Under the pieces are notes generated by a model. The model did not search any database, had not been told where the DNA came from, and worked only from the letters and a program-made list of their open reading frames with translations. Of a stretch of 64,000 nucleotides of DNA, positions 29,761 to 41,089 are shown piece by piece. Made by a program: the position numbers and the translations under genes. Within the stretch, counting starts at the first letter, position 1; every line of letters begins with the position of its first letter. Origin of the DNA: Boesenbergia rotunda (taxonomy: Eukaryota > Streptophyta > Magnoliopsida > Zingiberales > Zingiberaceae); contig JAGFNQ010007676.1 in NCBI GenBank assembly GCA_024364735.1, positions 1 through 64,000 on the forward strand. The letters run 5' to 3'.

Positions 29761-31147
29761 TGTTAGGACATTACAAGTTAGAAAAGGCGGAGGTGTAAAT
29801 AGCTTTGATTGCTTCATTGATTAAACATGAATAGTAAAAACTTGATAACGCGACCAAATTAGCACACACACCATGCTAAAGCACACACAAAATGCTAACA
29901 TTTTTTATTTATTTGGTATCCGCTTCTTAAGCAACTAATCCAAGACCTACCATTACCAATCCAACACCACTAATGAAGTCCTCCTTCTCTGATCAAAACC
30001 AAAGGTGGAGAAATATATTATAGCAATATTACTATGAGTTTATAGCTCTCACAAAGATGAAGAAGCAACAAAAGAGAGGAAATACAAGAGATTACAAGAT
30101 TAGATCGATTTTCCTTCCTTTGGTTGCTTAAGGATGCTACAGATGTGAACATGAGGCTGATGTTGAGTAGAAGAGTATCAATGGAACAATAATAAATTCT
30201 TGTGCAATAAACCCTTTTAAACAACTCAAAATAGGGCCATTTTGCCACTTTTAGTCTCTACCAATTTATTGGCATAATACACTAATCGATTGTTGACTGT
30301 TGACTATCCATTGAATGGTGACTGACTCCAGATTAACTACTGAGATTATACCAATTTGAATCATAATCGTTGGAGGGCATCACCAATCGATCGCTAGTTC
30401 CCAATCGATTTAGCAAACTTATGTTTGCCCTACATGGTATGTTAATTGATTGAACCAATCGATTGTCTAGGTCAATCAATCAGACTAATCGATTTGATCA
30501 GCTTTGGTTTGCTCGACATATCCTTCAAATCGATTGCACCAATCAATTGCTAAGCCTAATCGATTAGACTAATTGATTGGAGAAGCTTTTGTTTGTTCTA
30601 AATTGGTTCTCAAATGATTAACGAAACTTACAATCGATTGATACAATGATTGTGTAAACCCCAAATTCTGTGTTTAACCCAACTATTGCTGTTGTAAAAT
30701 TCAAAATTTGGGGTTTAGGGTTTTAGCTCACCAATATATACCAATGGATTGGTGAACCCTAAAATAAGATATTTCATCCCTAAACGCTCAAGTACATGGC
30801 TCCTTTCAATGTACCAATTAATCCTCATTGTCTCATGTTAGATGAATCTCCTGTTCCTGGACTTTATGCCCAGAGCTTCCTCGTCTCTAGGTCTTCATCT
30901 ACCCTTTTATCTGATCTCGTGATCTAATCAGGTTTCCACGTTTTGCCAAGAATCCGATCGTTGACCTTCATGGTCTTCCCTTGCCTTGCATCTGATCTTT
31001 CGATCCGTATGGACTTCTTGTTATCAAGAATCCAACCGTCGACCTTCTTAGATTTCTTTTATCTTGTATATCTATAACTCTAAGTGAGATCAAACGTATT
31101 AATCTAAATTTAAATAATTGTGAAACTTCTCATCCATTGCACCAACA
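29761..31147 (-). repeat. SV5 5' LTR, old
   Basis: On the minus strand it starts TGTTGGTGCAATGG at 31147 and ends GTCCTAACA at 29761, about 1.39 kb. It holds many CAATCGATTG-like palindromes (30280-30650). It follows the same plan as other Sirevirus-like LTRs here, but with its own palindrome. Confidence 0.72.
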
Positions 31148-31219
31148 TATAATTCTTCTTTAATAAATTCAAATTTATTTAATAAAAATAATTTAATTAA
31201 TCCAAAGTCATTTAGTTTT

Positions 31220-34181
31220 TGTAACACCCCAAATTTGTCAATGTAAAATCATGACAATGTATGAAAACGGTTATAATGACATGATTATAAATTTCATGCA
31301 ATCACATGCTATAAAATGTTATGAATGCATGAAATATTATATGCATGAAATATTATATTCATGAAATATTATTATCATGAAATATTAGCATGAAATATTA
31401 TATTCATGAAAATGGAATATTAAAAATATTATGAAATAATATTTTTGGGATATTATGAAATATCCTGAATTCATAAAATATTATTCATATTATGAATTTC
31501 ATGATGGGCTTGGTTTATTGGGCTTGGAAATGAATGGTGCTAAAAATAAAGTGCAAAGTGGAGGGAGCAAGGATTGAACCTTGGACCTCCTAGTTGCACT
31601 CACCATGTCATAACCAATGAACCAAGCAATATTTCATGTAGAAGGAGAAAGGAACATGCTTGTTAAGTGGGTAAGAGTGAAGAGACATGTCTTTTCATGA
31701 GAAAAGTATAAATAGGTGGAAGTTGGAGCAACTTCCTTCTTTCCTTTTCTTCTTCCTCTTCATCTTCCAAAACCGAAACCTCTCTTCTTCCTTCTTCCAA
31801 TTTTCGAAAAAAAACCTTAGGCAAGGGTTCTAACCCTAGGGCAAATTCAAGAGGGAGAAATCCAAGTGATCTTGTCATCTACCAAGACCAAGGATTCTTA
31901 GAAAGAAGATTTGGAAGAAAAAGATCTTCACATACCCTTCAAGTGTAGGGTACCCTACGGTCTAAAGGAATTTCCAGCGCTAGGATGTAAGTATCCTCTC
32001 GCCTGTGGCATAATGGTTATTGAATGTATGTTTGTTTCATCCCTTTGAAAATTTGCAAGAACTTCCCTAGTGGAAGTTTCGGCCAACTCTTGTAAGGGGT
32101 CCAAGAGAAGGTTTTTGATCCAACTTGATGCATGGGAAGACCTTAAGATTTAGGGTATACATGTAGATAGATTTTCTTCATGGTGTAAAGAACAAAACCT
32201 AGGGTTTTGCCCTTTAATGGGTTTCGGCCACCTATGCTTGGAGGTCCAAGAAGGGGATTTTTGATTAAGCTTCGATATATGTTAGTACCCCTAGGGACTT
32301 TATACTCATATGCGATATTTCCAAATTTTTGGAAGGACAAGAATTAGGGTTTTAGTGCCCTACAACTTTCGGCCACCCCCTTGGAGGGAGGCCTTGGTCC
32401 CTTTGGTTATAAGAATACATTCCTTAAAACTTAAGGTAAATGTGTATGGGTTTTCTTAATGGTGTTATGTACAAAATTCTAGGGTTACCCCTTGTGTAGG
32501 TTTCGGCCAAGAGAAGAATGGCTAGAGTTTTTGTGTTGCTTGATATCCTATTATGTTCCCATGATTAGAATGGTAGATAAAGTGTTGTATATATATGTGT
32601 GTTGTTTGTGAATGATGACTTGTCCAAAAACCCTAGAAACCCCACCTTATCATTCGGCCACCCCTTGTAAATTAGGGTTAGTGAATGCTAATCCCAATAT
32701 GAGATATAAACCATGTTTCAATTGTTAACATGAAAGGTACTTGAGGTGTTTGTAGAAATGCTTGAATGAATGCTTGCTTGGAAAACCAAATTCCCTTACT
32801 TGCATGTTTCGGCCAACCCTAGTTCTAGGGTTGGGAAGTACCTAATGAGACCATGAAGCATGCTATTACATATGTGATATGTGTATAAATTATGTGACCT
32901 ATCTTGTTAGGTATAAAAGCATGCCTTATAGCCCATGGGGCACTCTTATGACATGAATATGATGTGATTATGATGTGGTTGATAATATGCATAAAAAGGA
33001 TACTCTATTGAAACTGGGATCAAGAGCACCCGAATGCGTGGTGTGTCCCTAGGGGATCAAGAGCACCCGAATGCGTGGTGTGTCCCTTTGAGAAGTGATT
33101 AAGAGTACCTTTAGGCATATACTTATATGAGTAATTTCATGATAAATTACTTTACTTTGGAAAGTTGTCTACCCGACTCGGAAGGGGGTCGTTAAACAAA
33201 TCCAATGAGCATGTTAAGGTCATGGCATTGGTAGGACGGAAGGGTCCTGCTCTAATTAGATTGGTGGCTCGCTACCCCAATTTATTAGGGAACGCGCATG
33301 ATGATGTGGTACGACAACTGGGCCCTGGATGATGATATGTTATTTTGAAGTACTTACCGTTATGGAACTGTTTTGAAAAACATACTTTTCTCATCATGTG
33401 ATAATATTGTTCCGTAAAGTACTTAGAGATAAATTGATGTGATGTTTATGATGCTTTGATGAGATGCTTATGATGCTGATAAATCTATCTGGTTATTGTG
33501 TACATGATATGATGTATTGATATGGATTTTGCGAGTAGGCCCGGATTCTTACTAAGCATGTTTTGCTTACTAGTTCCTGTTATTTTTCTTATGCTGCAGA
33601 TAGCGGTAAGAAATACTCGAACTAAAGGAAGAGGCAGAGGGAAGATTGGAGGATGTGTGTGGTGATGGCTCGGGAAAGGATGAAAGATTCTATCTACCTT
33701 AGTTTATCTAGAATCTAAACTGCTTCCCATAATTACGATTGAAATTGTATTACTTTACTCTGAATATATGATGACTGTGACTACTCTACTGTTAGATAAT
33801 ACTATTGTTAATGTCTAATTCCTATAGTATGCATGCCAGTAAAATGCTAGATGTTAATACTTCCGGTTGCTTATAAATGCTTCTTTTGTATATGCTTCTT
33901 TTGCATGTGTCTAAGACTAGATAACTCTTGCTGTATGCTTATTTGAGATTTCCTGCTATAGTGTGTTAAATGCTTTCCATATTAGGTTATAAATGCATGT
34001 AGATATAAATGAATTATTTGATTGGAAAACCTTGCTTGGTAATTTAGTGTTCAATAAGCATGCTTATTACTAGTTCATGTATTGTAACTGTTTACTTTGG
34101 ATATACATGTTATGATTGCATGATATGAATGTGTGGACCCGTAACCCCGCCTTTAGGGTAGATATAAGGTCGGGCGTTACA
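31220..34181 (+). mobile_element. Tekay/Del-type Gypsy solo LTR, 2,962 bp, TSD GTTTT
   Basis: Starts TGTAACACCCC and ends GGGCGTTACA, the signature of Tekay/Del chromovirus LTRs. GTTTT stands on both sides (31215-31219 and 34182-34186). No internal domain is present. A TATA box (TATAAATA) lies at 31707-31714. The transcribed part (32040-32830) has about six copies of TTTCGGCCA at spacings of very roughly 145 bases, and a 36-base direct duplication at about 33016-33088. Short frames within it are not genes. The strand is set by the TGTAACACC start. Confidence 0.93.
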
Positions 34182-34186
34182 GTTTT

Positions 34187-34700
34187 AATTTAATTAAAAA
34201 TTATTATATTAATTTAAATAAATCTGATTAAAAAATTAATTAACCAGGTGGGATAATATTGAACCTAGGATGATCAACTCAGTTTCACGGAAGTTTTCCA
34301 TCAGCCACCAAGATAAATTAAGAAGCGCTCACAGTGGGCGGTCTAGAAATCTAACATCCCATGATTACTCATCCCATTTTAAAGAAAAATTCTTATAAAA
34401 TTCGACATAGCTTTATTAATTTAAATAAATCTGATTTAAAGATTAATAGAAATAATAATCAAGACTTTAATATATTTAATCAAAATTCTGATGGAGTTAA
34501 TCAAAATTTTGATTCAATATAAATTTTAATCTATTCAATCAAAACATCATATCAATCAGATGATCGGTCTAATCTAAACATTAATTAACTATATCAATAA
34601 AAATTTTAATCTACTGAATCAAAATATTGATGATGAAAATAATTAATCAATTATCCCTACATATTAACATAATTGATACATATGGATGTTTGCTCTAATA
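34187..34700 (+). other. Old A/T-rich sequence flanking the Tekay solo LTR
   Basis: Together with 31148-31219 this is the sequence into which the Tekay element and SV5 inserted. It is A/T rich with no gene. It leads into a decayed gag, so it is probably the internal domain of an older element. Confidence 0.4.
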
Positions 34701-35290
34701 ATTCGATTTCTATTATATTTTCAAGGATCGTGAGATAAGTATTTTAAAAAATCTATTTTCTACAGTTGAATTATATGAATTAAGATGTTCAAAACAAAGA
34801 GCAGGACTGAACCAGGAATTAACATTAACCACGAGGAAGATTGAACTAGACACGAAGTCTTCAACTGATGAAGAAGAAATGACGTACATAATAAGGAAGT
34901 TAAATAAGTTTTTCAAAACTAATAAGTTTAATACGCAGGTTAAAAAGCATAATCTAGGAAAGAGAAAGATCTGATGCTACCACTATGGCAAGGACGGACA
35001 TATAAAGGACAACTGCTCGAAGTTAAAGAACAAAGATAAATAGCCAAGAAAGCCCAAGCACAAGAACCTGAAAGCAATGTGAGATGAATCGTTATTGACA
35101 GAGTCCATGATTGAGGCATACACCGGACTTGTCCTAATGGTAAGTCATTGAGAAGAAGGAGATAATGAAAGCTTGTTCAAGATGAGCATCGATGTAGGGG
35201 GAGATACTTCAGAAGAAAACAACAATGAAGGGGGAGTATCCAACTTCAAATCCGACATAGTAAGTGAGGCATGTCTTTTACGCCCCCCCT
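34701..35290 (+). pseudogene. Decayed plus-strand Copia gag with damaged zinc knuckle
   Basis: A Gag-like C-terminal part can be read in pieces: a SSTDEEEM acidic stretch, RKLNKFFKTNKF, then a stop and a knuckle CYHYGKDGHIKDNC at 34975-35016, in which the second Cys is Tyr. Further stops follow. It resembles Sirevirus Gags near the knuckle. It is the oldest-looking layer here. Confidence 0.65.
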
Positions 35291-36640
35291 CAATTGTATT
35301 CTTGTATAAGGCGAATGACTAAATATTTATGCAAATTAAGGATCAAATATATAGATTGAAAAAAGAAGTTAGACACTGCATGCCCACTACATTTATATGA
35401 TAAATTACAAAGTGAAAATGATAAACTAAAAGAACAAATAAAAGTGTTAGAAAAAGAAGCATTTTTTATGTTGCCCACGTCTCGTCACTAGACAACTCAC
35501 CGGTGGAGGTGAAGGGTTCTCGTCTGGCCGCTGAGAAGATCCGATGGGGAGGTATCCTGAGAATATGAACATGAGTTAGGAGGATGACCAGAGGGATTCT
35601 GGTGCAGTCACTCCGACACTCAAGTTAGAGGTGGAGATTGGAAGGAAATTGCGGTATAGTAGTAGAAAGGTTATTCTCTCATACCTGTTCCTAGCGACCG
35701 ATGTACTTTTTTATAAGGTTGTGGGAAGCCACTTGTCCCATGATCCTGTAATCTTCATGTACATTACCTGAAGGGATATGATTTGGGGTGTATTATGGTG
35801 AGTGTTACGTAGTGGAGCGTGTCTTTTGGAACCGTTCTAGGCCCACGCCCTCATAGTCATTAGCTATTAATGCGAGACTAGGGCTCCTCTATTAATCATG
35901 TCATAAAGAATCATAACCAGGCGATGAGCATAGGGGTCTACTTGGGCTGCTGCTAGGGGGTCGAGAGCCGAGGGACTGATCTAAGCTGATATGAGCGGGG
36001 GTTGACCTGAGCTCAAGGAGCCGCCCCGAGTGAGAGTCCTACTGAGTTTTGGTCGTTACCCCGAACAATATGTCTTAGTCAGAGGGTTCTGTGAGGGAGC
36101 CTCACCTTGACCTCAGACCTGCTCTCCATGATCCCTGCTCGAGCTTTTGTTGAGGAGCCCATCCTCAGCTCGTGGTCTATTAAGAGCTTGGGTCATGATT
36201 TTTCCTGAGTATGACGTAATTTTCATACCCGACGATGTGGCCTCCTGAACTGGCTGGTCTTATCTCGACCCGACATTACTAGTCTCTCCCTTTAGTCTAG
36301 TCAAAGGAGGTCTCTTCAGTTTGACTGACTGTATTGCAAGTATCGAGGCAAGGAGGCTACGTGTCGGAAGCTTGTGCGGGTGCAGTATACCATCAGGATT
36401 GCGCCATGATAGCCCACACCTTTTTAATGAGGCAATGATTTGCCCTTTTATACTATGTCCGAAATACGCCCCCTCCTTTATGAGGCCACGATTCCTTAAT
36501 GGTGATGGGACGATGGATAAGAGTACGAGACGATGCTTCATGACACGGCAGTTTGTAGGATTTTGTCTTGGATTTGACGGCTGAGTTTGTGTGCCTCAGT
36601 ATACAGACCTGGATTAGATGGTCTACTTGTGCGGGGCTAG
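35291..36640. other. Region between the decayed gag and the Tat antisense ORF
   Basis: From about 35471 the composition changes to GC-richer sequence. This is probably the upstream region of the antisense ORF and may include the 3' LTR of the minus-strand Tat element, but I could not identify LTR ends. No gene frame is supported. Confidence 0.4.
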
Positions 36641-36641
36641 G

Positions 36642-36649
36642 GTATATAA
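36642..36649 (+). promoter_or_regulatory. TATA box of the Tat antisense ORF
   Basis: GGGTATATAAGTTTGG lies about 170 bases upstream of the ATG at 36818, followed by a C/T-rich leader. It suggests an own promoter facing pol. Confidence 0.65.
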
Positions 36650-36817
36650 GTTTGGCAGAGGTGAGGCCCTTTCATCTCCATTCGTTTGTGACTATGTTTT
36701 TTCTTTCGGTTCCATTCTTGTTAACTTCTTTCTAGAGTTTGTGCTTCTGTTCTAGGTTAGTAAGTCACCGTTCTTCCTCTTCTTGTTCTGTTATTCCGCT
36801 TTCTTGTTTCGAAAAAG

Positions 36818-38029
36818 ATGGTTTCTTCCTCTCTCCCTTGGTATCACACGGTGGACTCTAGTTTCACCAATGCTTCCTTGGAGAGGTTGCGCATTACATA
36901 TCATATGTTGGAGGATCATGCTCTGATTTGTCCCGACGACACTGATCGCCCGAACCGCCTGTTGGAGGGTTGTGTCACCTTCTTCCAAGCCCATTTGTCT
37001 AGTGGCCTTCATTTTCTGATTCACCCTTTCTTCCTAGAGGTTGCCCACCTATTTCCACATTCCATTTCTCAGCTTAGTCCCAATTCCTTTCGCATTCTGA
37101 AAGGGAGGATTATCTCCTTCTGTTTGTATGATATTCCTCTCTCCTCGCGCCTTTTTCACTGCTTCTTCTACCCTAAGTGGGTGGAAGAAGGTGTCTTCTA
37201 TTTTTCAGCCTGGTTTGGCTAGGGTCTCATCAGGGGGTTGCCTTCGTTAAATATGAGGTTTAAACCCAATTTCATTTTTGTACAACTCCCTCAAGGCTTG
37301 CTAGCGCCCCTTTGCTGGCAGAAAGAGCTACCAGCCCAACCCTCCCTTAAGGATATACACCAAGAGAGGGGATATACTCGGGCCCACACTCAGCTTTCAG
37401 GCCTAAACTTCGACAAAAAGTGTCTAGTTGAGGAGGTCGTGCTATACTCCTTTGGCCTAAGCCACCATTCGGCTACGTTGTCCCTCTCATTTGGTGAGTA
37501 TTTTTGTTTAGAACATGATGATGACTCCTGACTAAGGATATTCTCATTTAGTGCAGCGGAGACCATGTTGCGAGCGACTTTGAACTGAATGGCGTTCCTG
37601 ACTGAGGCCGAGCTGGAGGTTCAGGGTGTAGCGATTATTGACTTCATGCGGGAGGCTGAGATGTCAGCTCCTATGTTGAGTGGTCCTGTGCTCGCCTTGG
37701 CCACTATAACTGCTAATGAGGTGGACTCGGAGGAAGAGTCCCACTCTCCCCTTCGCATCTCTCACAAGAGAAAACGGGTCGTTCCTGAGTCTTCTCGCTC
37801 CCACCTCAAGGAGTCCCCGGATGGCCCTCAGTCTCTTTACATACACCTCCCATCCCCACCACAGGAGATAGAGGAGATGCTAGGGAGCTATTTCCCTCAG
37901 AGTTTTTTTTTTATCCAGGATCGCCTCCACTTTAGTCAGGTCAGTCCCATCCGAACTCGGCGTCGTCCAACTTATCTTCAACACTACAGTCCCAAGAATA
38001 GCGCGTTGATGTTGCTTGCCTCAGGTTAA
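36818..38029 (+). pseudogene. Tat antisense ORF with an intron (gypsy-type transposon domain)
   Basis: Exon 1 runs from ATG 36818 to 37493 with one stop at 37220-37222. An intron is predicted at 37494-37556 (donor TTG|GTGAGTA, acceptor TTTAGTGCAG|CGG, 63 bases). Exon 2 continues in the same frame to 38029 with a stop at 37586-37588. Exon 1 resembles the 'putative gypsy type transposon' domain: the pattern PFFLEVAHLFPHSISQLSPN, then FYFSAWFG and GLPSLNMRFKP. Exon 2 has a basic, nuclear-signal-like SHKRKR. The function of this antisense protein is unknown in the lineage. It points against pol, has its own TATA box and is now broken. Confidence 0.72.
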
Positions 38030-38379
38030 CCCTGCTAGGACCAACCACTTAGCTCCAACGACCTCGGGCGAAGCCAACCTGAGTTCGGGGCATGGGAGAG
38101 GGGGGGGGGGGGGGCAGGGTAGTGCAACCCTTCTCTTCACCTTGTAGTCCCCGAGCAGACTAGGGTCGACCCATCTTATCTCTTGGAAGAGGAAACCCTC
38201 CTTCCCCAGGGTCCCGCTGAAGCCCACTTTGACTTGACCATGTGGGGTCATCTGGCCACAAGGTAGCAGGATAGAGAGGCGGTGGCTAGGGGCACAGAAA
38301 TATGGGCCCTGGCTAAGGAGATGGACACTGCTAATCTTTTATCGCCGCTACCCCGAGCTGTTCTAGGACTGCCGAGAGC

Positions 38380-39323
38380 TAAATGCCCAAGTGCCGGGTC
38401 TGTCCGCCCAGTTGTCTGCCTGCCAGGGCACTGTCACTGACCTGCGGGTGGAGGTAGCCTGGCTAAAGCCTCTCTCTGATGACCCTTCTTTGAGTGTGAT
38501 TGAGATCCCACGTTTGAGGAGAGCTCTAGCTGAAAACATGGCCTTGGTCGTTAATACCAAGTATGCCCTCAGTCAGCACCAGAATACGATCGACACCTTG
38601 AAAGCACATGTGATGTCCTTGGAAGGATAGGGGAGGGAGCAGAGGGAGAAAGTTCACCACCTGGAGGCAGAGTTGGAGAAGGAGGCCCAAAGGCGGGTCT
38701 CCTTAGAAATGGCCAAGGAAGCAGCCAAAGCCGAGCTGTCCTCTTGTCGGGGGTAGTTTCATCATTTGGAGGTGGAGCTAAACGCGATCGGGATGACAAA
38801 GAGTTCCTCTGTTTGGCCACGGAGCGTCAGTTTCTAGAGAAGAATGTGCTACAGAATGAGTCGGAGACAACGCTGCCTGAGTTAGAAGGTAAATTGAATT
38901 CCACTCGGGTTGTCGCTCGGAGGGTCGAGGGAGTGCCACCGCCCAGACGCTTGAGCTGGAGTGCCTCCACGCTGAAGTGCAAGCGACACAAGTGGAGCTG
39001 GTTGTCCTTCATTTGATTGTCCTTGTGCTCCAGTCCAGCTTGAGGATGTAATAGGGGCTCCTAGAGTGCAGGGAGGCTCAACTACAGGAGCACCAAGCGG
39101 AGGAGGCCACTCACTAGGAAGCACAAAAGAAGGCTTTCGTTGCCTCCGAAGAGTTCTACAACCTGGTGGGGACATGCCTTCTTCGGATGGTAGAACATGG
39201 CGTGGCTGACACCCTCCAGCAGCTGACCAAGGTTAGGCACCTTCTGGTCTACCAGCCCAAGCCTCAGATCTCCCTCTTCCGGATCACTGGCAATCTCCCC
39301 GATAAGGACGTGGCAAACCTGTG
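38380..39323 (+). pseudogene. Coiled-coil C-terminal part of the Tat antisense ORF
   Basis: Long heptad-like sequence spread over several frames: LSAQLSACQGTVTDLRVEVAWL, later VHHLEAELEKEAQRR and KEAAKAELSS, ending near VRHLLVYQPKPQ and NLPDKDVANL with a TGA at about 39321. Frameshifts and stops break it. Tat antisense ORF products often end in coiled coils. A run of about 16 G lies upstream at 38099-38114. Confidence 0.55.
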
Positions 39324-39489
39324 AGGCATGGCGTGGCTCTTCTTAACTTTTGATTCTTGTTTTTGTATTTTCCCTATACTTCGACACTTAGTAAAAAGAA
39401 TGGAAAGGCTCAAGGAATGCTTTTCACCTATGTCATGGGTTCTCCAGAATTCAGCACGGGGGTGGCACCCGTCTTGGGTTCTTGATGCT

Positions 39490-41050
39490 TAGTGCAAATT
39501 GTCTTAGGATCTCGACCCCGCCCATGTCCAAGGTCGGGAGAGTTTGTGCCCTAAAAAGGTCATAGGTGATACAACTAGAGCTCGACCCATGGAGGGTGAG
39601 ATAGACACCGTAGCTCGAGGATCTTTGTTGGGGTTGCAAGGTTGCAAACATAATCTTACACTAAAAACATATGGGAAAGATCATAGGGTTTGAGCCTAGT
39701 TGCAGCTAGCCATGATCCAGATCTAACCATATGGGTTAAGCCTTGAACAAAGGAAGGGTGGGCTCCCGTGTCTTGATCAAGAGGACCAGATACCAGACAG
39801 AGAAGTCCTAGTTGCGGCTAGGCGGTGAAGTCCAAGAAGGTCGGGTGGATCGAGGGTCAGAACGTCCTGGTGGGTTGAGGATCAGACATCAAACGGAAAG
39901 ACATTCCGCTTAAGGGGGTCTATGTTCCTTTGTTTGAGGGGGGATTGTTGGGATTGCAAGGTTGCAAACATAGTCCTACATTGAAAACACATGAGAAAGA
40001 TTATAGGCTTATAAGGGAATGATATCACTATTGATATGAGACCTTTTAGGGAGAGCCCAAGAGCAAAACTATGAGGGCTTAGATCCAAAGTGGACAATAT
40101 CATACTATTGTGGAGATATCTAAATTTCTTTTGGTGCTAACAATCTTGACCTCGCCTATGCCCGAGGATGGGGAGTTTAGGCCCTGAAGAGGATGTGAGC
40201 GATACGGCCAGAGCTCGACCCGCGAAGGGTGAGATAGACATTGCAACCCGAGGATCTTGACCCTGTCTATGTCCGAGGTCGGGGGGAGTTTAAGCCCTGA
40301 AAAGGATGCAGGCGATACGGCCAGAGCTCGACCCGTAAAGGGTGAGATAGACACCACACACCGAGGATCCCAACCCCGCCTATGTTAGAGGCCAAGGGAG
40401 TTTGAGCCCTGAAAAGGACGTAGGTGATACGACTAGAGCTTGACCCGGGGGGGGGGGGGGGATGAGATAGACACTAGAGCACGAGGATCTTACCCTCGCT
40501 TATGTTCGAGGTTGAGGGAGTTTAGGCTTTGAAAAAGACGCAGGAGATACGACCAGAGCTTGACCCACGGGAGGTGAGATAGACACCACTGTCCGAGGAT
40601 CTTGGCCCTGCCTATGTTTGATGCCATGGGAGATTGGGCCCTGAAGAGGACGCAGGCGATACAGCCAGAGCTCGACCCATGGGGGAGGGTGAGATAGACA
40701 CTGCAAGTGGAGGATCTTGACCCCGCCTATATCCGAGGCAGAGGGAGTTTGGGCCCTGAAAAGAACGTAGGTGATATAGCAAGAGCTCGACCCACATGGG
40801 GAGAGACACCGCAACCCAAGGATCTCAACCCCACCTATGTTCGAGGCCGGGGGAGGTTGGGCTCTGAAAAGGACACATGCATACGGCTAGAGCTCGACTC
40901 GTGGAGAGTGAGATAGACACTGCAACCCGAGGATCTCGACCCCACCTATGTCCGAGGCTGGGGGAGTTTGGGGCCTGAAAAGAATGCGGGTGATACAACT
41001 AGAACTCGACCCGCGGAGGGTGAGATAGACACCGCAACCCGAGGATTTGG
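39490..41050 (-). repeat. Tandem array of about 112-bp units in the Tat element
   Basis: Units begin GAGGATCTCGACCCCGCC on the plus strand and include GGGAGTTTGGGCCCTGAAAAGG and GAGCTCGACCC followed by GTGAGATAGACACC. Starts fall near 40250, 40363, 40481, 40594, 40711, 40819, 40931 and 41041, with one more unit at about 39505-39622 left of the TRIM insertion. One unit holds a G run (40447-40461). Confidence 0.9.
39628..40142 (+). mobile_element. TRIM-like mini LTR element, TSD ATCTT
   Basis: 515 bases flanked by ATCTT (39623-39627 and 40143-40147). It starts TGTTGGGGTTGCAAGG and ends GGTGCTAACA. A second copy of the start, TGTTGGGATTGCAAGG, begins the 3' LTR (39946-40142, 197 bases) right after the polypurine run TTTGAGGGGGGAT. 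The 5' LTR matches only for about 62 bases and then diverges, so its 3' part and the primer site are missing. No coding capacity. It split one unit of the 112-bp array. Confidence 0.88.
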
Positions 41051-41089
41051 ACTTAGCTTCTTATGACAAGCTATCCTAATTTCATTACA

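Noticed and set aside
38099..38114. Run of G as a G-quadruplex regulator (also 40447-40461)
   Set aside because: Homopolymer runs in decayed sequence are often replication or sequencing slippage. No conserved context.
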